Source: Sutcliffiella horikoshii
Lineage (GTDB): Bacteria; Bacillota; Bacilli; Bacillales; Bacillaceae_I
Direction: 5' to 3'
DNA: 64,000 nucleotides
Assembly (NCBI RefSeq): GCF_019931755.1
Contig: NZ_CP082918.1
Coordinates: forward strand, 3,576,001 to 3,640,000
Shown here: positions 17,900-25,253 of the stretch, one piece after another
Numbering within the stretch: the stretch's first letter is position 1
Layout of the letters: each line of letters begins with the position of its first letter
Program-made: the position numbers and the translations under genes
Notes under the pieces: generated by a model
Databases searched by the model: none
The model's input: only the letters and a program-made list of their open reading frames with translations
What the model was told of the DNA's origin: nothing

Positions 17900-17943
17900 T
17901 CATTATCACCTCGAATGTAGTATGACCGGACAAGCGAGGATGA

Positions 17944-18099
17944 TTACTTTTTCTTGCTTCGACTCCCATAAGTGTGGATGTTTGAAAATGCTTCAACTTT
18001 TTTCTTTAGCTTCTTTTGATCAGATTTAGGAGGATACTTTCTTCTATATGCATCTAACTCTTCAGGAGTCATCTTCCACTCGACGACTTTGCCAATCAC
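17944..18099 (-). CDS. Hypothetical phage protein, 51 aa
   Basis: GTG 18099 behind GAGAGGTGAG opens a 51-codon frame rich in Lys (KMTPEELDAYRRKYPP, ending YGSRSKKK). Basic and probably soluble. No family recognised. Confidence 0.6.
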   Translation of the reverse strand: MIGKVVEWKMTPEELDAYRRKYPPKSDQKKLKKKVEAFSNIHTYGSRSKKK

Positions 18100-18141
18100 G
18101 TATTCTCACCTCTCTCGCTGTTTGGTGGAACTATACAGTAG

Positions 18142-18522
18142 TTAATTTTTCAAAAACCCAACTTGCTTTGCGTAGTCAATTATTTCTTGTTGCACTACTT
18201 CGCTATGCCCCCAATGACGACAATATAATCCGCCATATCCGTTATTTCCGTTAGTATAGTTACCAGTACGGACATACTCAGCAAAATCAAGCACCAACGC
18301 TCTCAATGTCCCTCCATGACTGAACCCTTTCCAGTCATAGTAACTTTTGATAACGGGGATCTCCCTTTGTGTATAGTCATCAACAAAGTAAATTCGTCCG
18401 TTTTTCATTTTCATAAAAGCCAAGTTACCCCTCGTTTCAAAGAACCTCCGACCACGTTCTGAAATGAATTGGATCAGTTTGTTGATTGCTTCAAGACGTT
18501 CCTCTTTTTGGTTTTTCAACAT
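18142..18522 (-). CDS. Hypothetical phage protein
   Basis: About 126 residues from ATG 18522, which has GAGGGAGGG 5 nt upstream; a longer frame from 18549 has no ribosome site. Contains KMKNGRIYFVDDYTQREIPV, HGGTLRALVLDFAEYVRTG and a C-terminal GHSEVVQQEIIDYAKQVG. A middle-gene protein of unknown role, seen in several Bacillus prophages by general appearance only. Confidence 0.6.
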   Translation of the reverse strand: MLKNQKEERLEAINKLIQFISERGRRFFETRGNLAFMKMKNGRIYFVDDYTQREIPVIKSYYDWKGFSHGGTLRALVLDFAEYVRTGNYTNGNNGYGGLYCRHWGHSEVVQQEIIDYAKQVGFLKN

Positions 18523-18583
18523 TTTTCCCTCCCTCACTGTTTCGGTCAATTGGAAAACAAAAAATAATAACGTCTAGTCCAAC

Positions 18584-18694
18584 CTATTCTTCAATTACCT
18601 CCATTATTTCCCCACAACACTCGCACCGTTTGTATGGAATAACCTCAGCTGCTATTTCTGATAGATCACATTCAGGGCATGTATATTCATACAT
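18584..18694 (-). CDS. Tiny zinc-ribbon protein, 36 aa
   Basis: ATG 18694 after AGAGGAA. The 36 residues contain CPEC and CECC knuckles about 18 residues apart, the spacing of a minimal zinc ribbon. Ends at TAG 18584. Likely a nucleic-acid or protein binding accessory of the middle operon. Confidence 0.6.
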   Translation of the reverse strand: MYEYTCPECDLSEIAAEVIPYKRCECCGEIMEVIEE

Positions 18695-18696
18695 TG

Positions 18697-18936
18697 CTAT
18701 TCCTCTTTTACTACCAATTCCGGTCTTACAAAGAAGAGAGATCGCACGAGCTCGACACTGCAGGCTTTACCGTTCATAGAAAACTCCATGATATCTTCAA
18801 AGAGTACTTTGTATTTCTTCATAACTGCTTGGAACTCTTCTAAGCTTTCGATGAAAGCATAAAGACCCCGTTCATCACCGGAGCGATGGATATAAGTTAA
18901 TTGAATCCAATTACCCTTTCTCCAATTTAAAACCAT
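18697..18936 (-). CDS. Hypothetical phage protein, 79 aa
   Basis: 79 residues (IQLTYIHRSGDERGLYAF, FEDIMEFSMNG). Stop lies 2 bp before the zinc-ribbon start; its ATG lies inside the end of the previous gene. No family recognised. Confidence 0.5.
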   Translation of the reverse strand: MVLNWRKGNWIQLTYIHRSGDERGLYAFIESLEEFQAVMKKYKVLFEDIMEFSMNGKACSVELVRSLFFVRPELVVKEE

Positions 18937-19130
18937 TTATTATCATCCTTATCTGCATCAATTTCCCTAAAGGCTAGTAAGACCAATTCATACTTTAATT
19001 CTTGGTAGCTCATCATTTCCAACTCTGTTCCAGATTGGCTTACTAAGACACCTTTCTGGCGCAACTGATCTAATACAAAATTCCGTTTCATCTCTTGGTG
19101 AAGGTTTACTCTGTCAACATGTAATACCAT
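18927..19130 (-). CDS. Small protein resembling the Fur-regulated basic protein (FbpA-like) family
   Basis: 67 residues behind GAGGTGAG. The central MKRNFVLDQLRQKGVL followed by an SYQELKYEL segment matches the FbpA-like pattern KRxFLxxxL...LTxxELE. A second protein of the same pattern lies at 20.27-20.45 kb in this prophage. Family members in hosts are iron-sparing response proteins, but phage versions are of unknown function. Confidence 0.5.
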   Translation of the reverse strand: MVLHVDRVNLHQEMKRNFVLDQLRQKGVLVSQSGTELEMMSYQELKYELVLLAFREIDADKDDNKWF

Positions 19131-19185
19131 TAGCTCACCTCATTTTGGATAGAGGGTGCAGCTTTCACCGCCCCCTCTCACTCTA

Positions 19186-19893
19186 TTAAGCTATTACGAT
19201 TATTTTCCCACCTTCTATTTCGCTAGAGAGTTCCAAGTTCAAATATCTCTTAATGTTTCCCATAGCCTCTAACTTCCACGCACCACCATCTGCTTCAAAC
19301 AATGCGCACCTTGGACCATTTTTCATTCTGAATACAAAATTACTTTCCGGTTGTTGAACTTCCACAAACGTCCTGTAAGGCTTTAATGCTACCGGGTTTG
19401 GAACTTCCACCTGTCCTACTGTAGCAACGCCTACCTTGGCAGTAACAGACTGACTGATACCATCGTCCCCATAGGTCTTTACATCTTCTTCTTTGATGTT
19501 CCCTACCACTTTCAGGATGATATCTTTATCCTCATTACTGACAAATCCAGATTGTAGTTTGATGATAAATGTCTCTGGATCATACCAGTTTTCAAAATGA
19601 AATTGCGGTAGCATCGCATTGGCTTTAATCAGATATTCTCGGTTTCTGTCACCGTTCAAAGTGGTGAAGACCGTCACTTCCGTTGGAGATTCCACATGGA
19701 CCATAAGCGTCTGATCACTATCAAAATGGGATTTCAGATAAGATACTAAACCGGATAGACTATGGACGGTCAATTTCGCTGCAACTGGAGCTTCTAGCTT
19801 GTATAAGATTTGTGAAGAATGGGCCTGTCCGTTCTCGTAAAATACTTCTGTATTGCCTAAACCAACAATGTACTCAATAGCTGCTTTAATCAT
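19186..19893 (-). CDS. Conserved phage protein, middle operon
   Basis: 235 residues behind GGAGGTAG. The C-terminal half (VGVATVGQVEVPNPVALKPY, RTFVEVQQPESNFVFRM, ALFEADGGAWKLEAM) is well ordered and looks like a conserved phage family that I cannot name with certainty. It overlaps the next gene by 4 nt, so the two products may act together. Possibly DUF2303-like, unconfirmed. Confidence 0.65.
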   Translation of the reverse strand: MIKAAIEYIVGLGNTEVFYENGQAHSSQILYKLEAPVAAKLTVHSLSGLVSYLKSHFDSDQTLMVHVESPTEVTVFTTLNGDRNREYLIKANAMLPQFHFENWYDPETFIIKLQSGFVSNEDKDIILKVVGNIKEEDVKTYGDDGISQSVTAKVGVATVGQVEVPNPVALKPYRTFVEVQQPESNFVFRMKNGPRCALFEADGGAWKLEAMGNIKRYLNLELSSEIEGGKIIVIA

Positions 19894-20276
19894 TGATTAC
19901 TACCTCCCTGTTTTTTAAAGCTGATTATTTTTTCCCCTGTGTCAGATGAAACATCTCCATCATCATCCACAAATGTTTGACCTTTGGCTCCAGATTTCAA
20001 TTCCTGACCAACTACTTTTCCTCTGCCGTCCCTATCTAGAACAATCCTTGTCTCAATATCTTTCGCCGGCGCTAGTTTGGTATTCGCAGTGACAGTTACA
20101 TTGGCGAGGTCTCGTTTGTCATCACCTTTCATAGTGATTTTTACAGTGATGGTTCTCGCTTTCTTTGGATCCGTATTTGGATCGGCAAGGTTCTCCAGGG
20201 CCTTCTGCAACTCGATGTTCACTCTTTCAGCTACAGCACCATCTGCAAAATCCGATAGATTGATAATTTTAGTCAT
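19890..20276 (-). CDS. Phage protein of the type often annotated 'replication terminator protein'
   Basis: 128 residues (NLSDFADGAVAERVNIELQK, TITVKITMKGDDKRDLANV, SFKKQGGSNQ). This small beta-rich family is common in Bacillus prophages and usually carries the name replication terminator protein, although I know of no proof for that role. It overlaps FbpA-like and the 235-residue gene at either end. Confidence 0.6.
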   Translation of the reverse strand: MTKIINLSDFADGAVAERVNIELQKALENLADPNTDPKKARTITVKITMKGDDKRDLANVTVTANTKLAPAKDIETRIVLDRDGRGKVVGQELKSGAKGQTFVDDDGDVSSDTGEKIISFKKQGGSNQ

Positions 20277-20451
20277 GTTTCATCCTCGCTTTCTCATTTT
20301 CGTAAACCTGCTCCAACTCGGTTAGGGTTAAGTCTTTCACCAAGCAGCCATCGGGTGTTCGGATGTAATTCAGGCCACTTAGCTTATTGATCAAAAAGCT
20401 TCTTTTCAAATTAACAGCTTGTCTTAATCGATTCTCATGATTGATGATCAT
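20269..20451 (-). CDS. FbpA-like small basic protein, 60 aa
   Basis: ATG 20451 follows GGAGGCTTC and overlaps the helicase stop by 17 nt. The sequence NRLRQAVNLKRSFLINKL followed by LTLTELEQVYENEK is a good match to the Fur-regulated basic protein A pattern. A longer frame reaching 20646 is inside the helicase and is not the gene. Confidence 0.65.
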   Translation of the reverse strand: MIINHENRLRQAVNLKRSFLINKLSGLNYIRTPDGCLVKDLTLTELEQVYENEKARMKHD

Positions 20452-21736
20452 GAAGCCTCCTATCCAGATTAAGAAAAACACCATATTCTTTGATGAAGGC
20501 TGCCTGGACAGTCCCTGTTGGACCGTTCCGGTGCTTGGCAAGGATGATTTCGGTGATGTTCTTGCTCTCTGATTCTTTATCATAATAATCGTCACGGTAT
20601 AGAAAACCGATGATATCTGCATCCTGCTCGACACTTCCCGATTCACGTATATCAGACATCATCGGGCGTTTATCATGCCTGTTTTCTACAGCCCGGCTCA
20701 ACTGGGACAGGACGATTACGGGGATATTGAATTCACGCGCCATCTGCTTTAATTCTTTTGACATATGCCCAATTGCCAGATCATGCCGTTCGAATTTCCC
20801 GACCGGTTGCATGAGCTGCAGGTAGTCGATGATCACAAGATGCTTCTTATCTGGTTGCTCCCGAATTGCTTTTCTAACCGCGGCCTTAATCTCATAAACT
20901 GTAATGCCCGGTTTATCATGAATATTCATCTGCCATTTTTCATATGTCCCTATGGCACTGGCAATTTTTTTATGATCATCCGGTGTAAAGTCATGGAACG
21001 GATTTTTCCACTTTTTCAGATTTACGTTAGAGATGCTCGATAGCATCCTTTGAACCAAGCTCTTATCCCCCATCTCGAGGGAAAAAATATTGGATACCCC
21101 ATGGTGATGACAATTCCTCATGGCAAGTTTGAGTGCGAAAGCAGTTTTACCCATACTCGGCCGTGCTCCGATGATGATTAAATCTCCACCCTGCCATCCT
21201 CCTGTCATGTCATTTAAATCTTTCAATCCGGTATCTATTCCTGACATTCCATCATGCGGCGTGCTCATATCCTTGAAGATTTCTGTCAGAATATCTGTTT
21301 TGGTACGGTTAGAGGTTGCGTTACTATCTTGTAAGTTCCCAAGATCCTGTAGAATTTTAGGCATTTCTTCTTCGCTCGAGACGCCGGATAACTTAGACCC
21401 CAGCATTCTTGCTCTCCGAATGCGATAGGCCTCTAAAATCATTAGCTCATACACTCTGAAATTTGCTGTTGTCGGGACTGAATCGGCTAGGGAGGAAAGG
21501 TAACTTACCCCTCCAATTTCCTCTGTAGACGTTCCTAATTCCGTTACCACTGTGACCATATCCACAGCTTTATTTGCCTTATCCACAGATACCATCGCAT
21601 TGAAGATTGCTTGATGGGACTTCTGATAAAAATGGTCTGCTTCTAGTTTCGTTTCTTGGATGAGGTCGCCTTGTATCAAGATGGCGCCCAATACCGCCTG
21701 TTCTGCTTCTGGCTTTTCGTAAGGTAGTAGATCCAT
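20435..21736 (-). CDS. dnaB: Replicative DNA helicase, DnaB family
   Basis: 433 residues. N-terminal DnaB domain (EAEQAVLGAILIQGD), then RecA-like core with Walker A GARPSMGKTAF, Walker B LVIIDYLQLM and the arginine-finger region ILAKHRNGPTG. This phage-encoded helicase unwinds the phage origin; it is encoded next to a loader and an initiator, making a complete replication set. Start ATG 21736 follows GGAGGAAAAA. Confidence 0.93.
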   Translation of the reverse strand: MDLLPYEKPEAEQAVLGAILIQGDLIQETKLEADHFYQKSHQAIFNAMVSVDKANKAVDMVTVVTELGTSTEEIGGVSYLSSLADSVPTTANFRVYELMILEAYRIRRARMLGSKLSGVSSEEEMPKILQDLGNLQDSNATSNRTKTDILTEIFKDMSTPHDGMSGIDTGLKDLNDMTGGWQGGDLIIIGARPSMGKTAFALKLAMRNCHHHGVSNIFSLEMGDKSLVQRMLSSISNVNLKKWKNPFHDFTPDDHKKIASAIGTYEKWQMNIHDKPGITVYEIKAAVRKAIREQPDKKHLVIIDYLQLMQPVGKFERHDLAIGHMSKELKQMAREFNIPVIVLSQLSRAVENRHDKRPMMSDIRESGSVEQDADIIGFLYRDDYYDKESESKNITEIILAKHRNGPTGTVQAAFIKEYGVFLNLDRRLHDHQS

Positions 21737-21739
21737 GCG

Positions 21740-22087
21740 TTATTTTTCCTCCTGGATCAACGGTTGGTATTTCGCCTTGATATCTGGTGAAAGATAATCC
21801 ATAAAAGTTTTCTGGTTGCCTGATGCCCTTGCATGCTGTACCTCTTGGCGCCAGTCCTTCTGCTCTTCCAAAAACTTATTCTTCTCTGGTAGTTTGGCCG
21901 CAATGTCCGCGATGGTTGGCGGAAACTTCTTGGTACCGATGTGCTTATTGAGATTATGCAGAACTCCTTTGAAATCCATGTTTTTTAATTGTTCGCTCCA
22001 GACGTTGACGCGTTTTTCGCTTAACTTAAAGTGGTCATAGGCTGCTGCGATATGCTCCAATATTTCCAAGCTTTGTTCTTCTGTCAC
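21740..22087 (-). CDS. Helicase loader / G39P-like protein
   Basis: 115 residues with EILEHIAAAYDHF, VWSEQLKNMDF and KKFPPTIADIAAKLP, the pattern of the SPP1 G39P N-terminal domain family. G39P binds the phage helicase and delivers it to the initiator at the origin. Lies 3 bp upstream of the helicase gene. Confidence 0.75.
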   Translation of the reverse strand: MTEEQSLEILEHIAAAYDHFKLSEKRVNVWSEQLKNMDFKGVLHNLNKHIGTKKFPPTIADIAAKLPEKNKFLEEQKDWRQEVQHARASGNQKTFMDYLSPDIKAKYQPLIQEEK

Positions 22088-22105
22088 GTTGTTTCCTACC
22101 CCCTT

Positions 22106-22912
22106 TTAAGTCCCGATGCCTCTCTTTCGCTTGTATTCAGCAAGAAAATCCAAATTGCTTTGTTTCTTGGAGAAAGGTGCTCCTCCTTCTCCGTCCGACC
22201 GTTGCCTCTCGTACATTTGTAAGTCAGCAATGGTCTTGACATTAGCCTTAGCCCAGTTGGATAAAGTGGTCCAAAGGTAATTCATGACCTTCTTGTCCGA
22301 TTGCCGTACTCGTTCAATTCCTTCGAGTATTAACGATTCTGCCATGCCGTCATGATCTATGTAAGTTCCTAGGCGCTCAGCATGGTTTGGTTTGATGTCG
22401 AAACCAAAGACGGTTTTCCATTCCTCCAAAATTTCACTCCAAGTGGATTTTGATTTCGGTTCGTCTTGTCTATCTATCTTTCTATCTATCTGTCTATATA
22501 ATGGGTCACTACCTTGGCTACTATCTTGGCTACTGCCTTGGTCACTATTTGACCCAAGAGGTTTTTCTTGGTCACTACCCTGGCTACTACCTTGGTCACT
22601 ATTTGACCCAAGGGGTTTTTCTTGGTCATATTTTGACCATAGAGGTAGATGGTAAACAGAAGATTGACCACCAGTTCTTGGTTCCATTTGGATGTAATTC
22701 TTACTCATTAATTCATTTCTAGCTTTCTTAAAAGCTCCTAATTTTAAGCCCGACCTTTCCATAAGAATGGACCTAGCTACAGAGAACTTCTCTAATTTCC
22801 CGACTTTCATTTTGTTGTACACAAGTGCATACCACAATGCTATTGCCGACGATGACAAGGGATTGGTTTCTAGTTGGTCATAAAATGCTGTTATCTCTTC
22901 TGGATAGCTCAT
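22106..22912 (-). CDS. Phage replication initiator with winged-helix and DnaD-like C-terminal domain
   Basis: 268 residues. Residues 1-90 form a winged helix (ARSILMERSGLKLGAFKKAR). Residues 95-135 are two 18-residue Ser/Gln/Gly repeats (SNSDQGSSQ). The last 110 residues carry WSEILEEWKTVFGF and NYLWTTLSNWAKANVKTI, the DnaB_2/DnaD tail. By analogy with lambda O and SPP1 G38P it should bind the origin, likely inside its own gene at the repeat block. Confidence 0.75.
   Translation of the reverse strand: MSYPEEITAFYDQLETNPLSSSAIALWYALVYNKMKVGKLEKFSVARSILMERSGLKLGAFKKARNELMSKNYIQMEPRTGGQSSVYHLPLWSKYDQEKPLGSNSDQGSSQGSDQEKPLGSNSDQGSSQDSSQGSDPLYRQIDRKIDRQDEPKSKSTWSEILEEWKTVFGFDIKPNHAERLGTYIDHDGMAESLILEGIERVRQSDKKVMNYLWTTLSNWAKANVKTIADLQMYERQRSDGEGGAPFSKKQSNLDFLAEYKRKRGIGT
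22503..22640 (-). repeat. Iteron-like direct and inverted repeats, candidate replication origin
   Basis: A 54-nt unit starting CCTTGGTCAC repeats at 22536 and 22590. Within and around it the 10-mer TTGG(C/T)(C/T)ACTA occurs about seven times. GGTCACTATTTGACC and TGGTCATATTTTGACCA are dyads. The block lies inside the initiator gene, where many phages keep their origin. Confidence 0.55.
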
Positions 22913-22916
22913 ACGT

Positions 22917-23102
22917 CTATTCTCGCTCCTTTCTCTTCTGGCAAATGGCTACGGTTCCCTGGATCTTCACAAGTTCCATATCGTGGTGATAACGAGCCAC
23001 ATAGCCTATCACATACCTTTTGAATAATTCGCCCCTATTACGCCTTCCTTCTGTCATCCAGACGTAGCAATCGGGTATGCCCACCCTGTACTCCATATCC
23101 AT
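22917..23102 (-). CDS. Hypothetical phage protein, 61 aa
   Basis: 61 residues behind GGTGGAGAG (YRVGIPDCYVWM, ending QKRKERE). Basic. No family recognised. First gene of the replication transcript as read from the structured leader at 23.1-23.4 kb. Confidence 0.5.
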   Translation of the reverse strand: MDMEYRVGIPDCYVWMTEGRRNRGELFKRYVIGYVARYHHDMELVKIQGTVAICQKRKERE

Positions 23103-23401
23103 CTCTCCACCTTGTGATTGAAATATTTTTGAATTAAAGGTAAAATCAACAGATACTATGATTTTTAGATGGATGACTCGCTGGGCTATAGCGGATCATC
23201 CTTTTTATTTGTCTCTTACATCGTTCTCACCCCTTTCAAATGGTTAGTGCTACTGAAGCACTGGGTTGACCACAAAGACCCATAGAAAAGGGGGGCCACA
23301 AGTCCTCATGATCAACCCAGCAATTCAGTTTGCTGGAGCACAATAGGATGTGCTATAATATTGCTACCTGTAATTTTCGACGCAGCTAAGTGTTGGTAGC
23401 A
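23103..23401. other. Non-coding, strongly structured region between early genes
   Basis: No open frame of weight. It holds several stems: AGTGCT/AGCACT at 23246-23262, GGGTTGA/TCAACCC spanning 23263-23318, CCAGCAA/TTGCTGG at 23317-23336, and a 12-bp stem with one mismatch at 23171-23201. On the minus strand GAAAGGGGTGAG lies before ATGTAA (23221-23216), a start codon followed at once by a stop. Possible roles: leader RNA, small RNA or replication site. Confidence 0.5.
23129..23211 (+). promoter_or_regulatory. Plus-strand weak promoter and strong terminator hairpin
   Basis: TTGAAT (23129) and TACTAT (23154) could be a weak promoter with a 19-nt spacer. Downstream, GGATGACTCGCT pairs with AGCGGATCATCC and a T-rich tail follows on the plus strand. 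It is antisense to the early operon. Confidence 0.35.
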
Positions 23402-23417
23402 CTAGCTGCTTTTTTCT
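23330..23417 (+). ncRNA. Candidate 50-nt plus-strand RNA: extended promoter plus terminator
   Basis: TTGCTG (23330), 18-nt spacer and extended TGCTATAAT (23351-23359) predict a start near 23366. GCAGCTA/TAGCTGC with an inner GTG/CAC pair and a T7 tail ends it near 23416. TGCTACC (23362) can instead pair with GGTAGCA (23395), which would break the terminator loop. The 3' end overlaps the stop of the minus-strand gene, so the RNA is partly antisense. Confidence 0.45.
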
Positions 23418-23734
23418 ATTTTCGGGCCATTCGTGTACTGGTAGTATTGTCTTTGCAAATCAATCTTCCTTGCTAATTCATGCAAAAACTCGCTATCTTT
23501 CAATCTACCTTGTCCAAAAAACACATTAGCTCTATTCCTCAAAGCATCTACATACGTAATCATCTCTCCGCCGTCCACTAAAGGCTGTTTCTCCTTAGCA
23601 AGCTTCCTGAATGCTACTAGGGCATAAGGGACGTATCCTCTCTTGGTTTCCAACCCACCCAGCCATTTCACATACCTCGCAAGTGCTGCTTGAAGAATGA
23701 AGCGTTCCGAACCAGTAATCTCTAGTTTATTCAT
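23402..23734 (-). CDS. Hypothetical phage protein
   Basis: 110 residues, alpha-helical (SERFILQAALARYVKWL, DSEFLHELARKIDLQRQYYQY). The stop lies in the terminator stem of the plus-strand RNA. No family recognised. Overlaps the next gene by 8 nt. Confidence 0.55.
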   Translation of the reverse strand: MNKLEITGSERFILQAALARYVKWLGGLETKRGYVPYALVAFRKLAKEKQPLVDGGEMITYVDALRNRANVFFGQGRLKDSEFLHELARKIDLQRQYYQYTNGPKIEKSS

Positions 23735-24011
23735 TAGTTTTTCTCCCTTCCCAGAAGACCATTTCCACGTTATGCCCTTCTTCTATGAGTTTTTTTATGA
23801 ACTTCTTTCTCTTGTCGATCATCACTTTCTTTTCCAGCAACTGATCTAATTCTCGTTTGCATCGATGGAACTCGTTCATCCACCAATCAGCTTGGTCTAA
23901 ATTATCTTTCTTAAAATAAATGGCGCTTTTCTTTAGGCAGGTGTGGCAACATTTGTATAGTTTAATTGCCATTTTTAAATCTCTGGGGAGTACTTGTTTA
24001 TGTAGATTCAT
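23727..24011 (-). CDS. Hypothetical phage protein
   Basis: 94 residues, basic and helical, with a CCHTC cluster near residue 22 and a WWMNEFHRCKREL helix. Overlaps the antirepressor stop by 4 nt. No family recognised. Confidence 0.55.
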   Translation of the reverse strand: MNLHKQVLPRDLKMAIKLYKCCHTCLKKSAIYFKKDNLDQADWWMNEFHRCKRELDQLLEKKVMIDKRKKFIKKLIEEGHNVEMVFWEGRKTNE

Positions 24012-24823
24012 GATGTTTTTATCTCCGCGGCAATGAGCTTATTAATGAAATACACTTGCCCCTTACCGGAGACCTTTGGGGTTTTGCTGATGCTAATATG
24101 ACCGTAGTTGTGAGTAATGGACGTTTCCTTAATTTCAAACAGGCCCATTTCCATGCTTCTCTGTGTTGGCATATTAAAGTCTGTTCCTTTTCTTCGGATA
24201 AGATAACCGTTATCTCGTAACCAGTGGAACAATCGTTTCTGTCCTGTTTCAATGCCATTCTGCTTCAACAACTTGGCTAGTTCTCCAACCAGAATAGAAG
24301 TTCTGGAGGCTCCTACTGCATCGGCGAAAATTACCTTAGGGCGCTGTTCTTGCAAATTCTTGTATTGGGTTGCAATCACCTTGTTCTTTTCTAACACCAT
24401 GTTTTCAGCAGCCAAACGTTTTTCCTGTTCCACTTTAAGATTGGTAGCTAAACGAATGAGGGTGTCAGGATTTAATAGCGCTTCTTCCACCTTTTCCGGA
24501 GTTAAGTATCCGCCATGTTTTCTAATCGACGGTAAAACTTCACTTACAATCCATTCTTCAAACTTCTCAGCACTTGGTAGTTTGGAACGCATCACCAGGC
24601 GGTACACATCGCGTTCAGATATCACCTTCGTCAGCTGATCTCCTCCATTGGTGGGTATGAACGTTTCGTTCACTCGTTTACAATGATCCCTGATGGCTTT
24701 TTGTGGATTGGTATAACCTAAGACCTCGGCAACGTCCTTTGCTACAAAAAAGATTTCTTCCCCTTGAACCACGGTTCTAACTTGGTTCATTCCAAATTGG
24801 AAAACTTGCTGTAATTGATTCAT
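24008..24823 (-). CDS. Phage antirepressor (Bro-N plus KilAC domain)
   Basis: 271 residues. N-terminal Bro-N domain (FFVAKDVAEVLGYTNPQKAI, IPSEAEKFEEW-like AEKFEEWIVSEVLPSIRKHG), linker helix, then KilAC domain (VGELAKLLKQNG, LFHWLRDNGYLIR). Such proteins bind or counter the CI-type repressor during induction. ATG overlaps the upstream stop as TAATG; SD is AGGGGAAGG. Confidence 0.9.
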   Translation of the reverse strand: MNQLQQVFQFGMNQVRTVVQGEEIFFVAKDVAEVLGYTNPQKAIRDHCKRVNETFIPTNGGDQLTKVISERDVYRLVMRSKLPSAEKFEEWIVSEVLPSIRKHGGYLTPEKVEEALLNPDTLIRLATNLKVEQEKRLAAENMVLEKNKVIATQYKNLQEQRPKVIFADAVGASRTSILVGELAKLLKQNGIETGQKRLFHWLRDNGYLIRRKGTDFNMPTQRSMEMGLFEIKETSITHNYGHISISKTPKVSGKGQVYFINKLIAAEIKTS

Positions 24824-25053
24824 TAACCTTCCCCTCCCGGCAATATTTGCCTCAACGCTTGTATGAGCTCCTCGACCTGGTTATTATCCAGCCTGCTCTC
24901 TGCAACCACTTGCTCGTTCTCCTTAATTTCCCTGATGGCCACTAACGTGCTATTTCTTGTATTCTCACGTTCTATTACAAAGATGGTCTCGTCAAAGTTT
25001 AGATTAATAGATTTCCTGATTACCGGTTTAGAAGGTAGGCCAAATACTTGTAT
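24823..25053 (-). CDS. Hypothetical phage protein, 76 aa, apparent AUA start
   Basis: The frame reads on from ATA 25053 (then QVFGLPSKPVIRKSI) through ETIFVIERENTRNS and ends ALRQILPGGEG at TAA, which overlaps the antirepressor ATG as TAATG. GGAGG lies 6 nt upstream of the ATA. No ATG or TTG exists in the first half; the first GTG is about codon 38. The tight coupling and protein-like composition argue that the gene is real and begins at AUA. Confidence 0.6.
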   Translation of the reverse strand: MQVFGLPSKPVIRKSINLNFDETIFVIERENTRNSTLVAIREIKENEQVVAESRLDNNQVEELIQALRQILPGGEG

Positions 25054-25169
25054 ATTTCACCTCCGTTCGACTTTGGTACGGCGCAAAATGACAACGTTTT
25101 TCTGTTATCCGATAACTTGACATCATTCAACAGCATTTTTCGCCAGATTGGGTAAAAAAAGTAGGGTGG

Positions 25170-25253
25170 TTAGCCCTGTTTATCTAGCTTATAGATGAGA
25201 TAGGTAAGTCCTAGAGTACCTGCAGCTGCAACAAGCAACAGTGTAGTAATCAA
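25170..25253 (-). CDS. Candidate single-pass membrane peptide, 27 aa
   Basis: TTG 25253 overlaps the previous stop (TTGA) and opens 27 codons (TTLLLVAAAGTLGLTYLIYK) that form one membrane span with a charged tail. Coupling to the upstream gene supports it, but it is very short. Confidence 0.4.
   Translation of the reverse strand: MITTLLLVAAAGTLGLTYLIYKLDKQG

Noticed and set aside
20269..20646. 125-aa version of the FbpA-like gene
   Set aside because: The first 65 codons are an out-of-frame reading of dnaB; the ribosome site supports ATG 20451.
22503..22640. CRISPR array
   Set aside because: Only two 54-nt units with no unique spacers, and they are in a coding frame.
22392..22722. Plus-strand frames with repeated Tyr/Gly/Leu (GYYLGYYLGH)
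   Set aside because: They are a by-product of the iteron repeats in the initiator gene.
23160..23215. tRNA gene
   Set aside because: The 12-bp stem is a plain terminator-type hairpin; no cloverleaf, anticodon loop or CCA region.
25020..25136. 38-aa frame MLLNDVKLSDN...
   Set aside because: No ribosome site; it overlaps the strong GGAGG of the 76-aa AUA-start gene in another frame.
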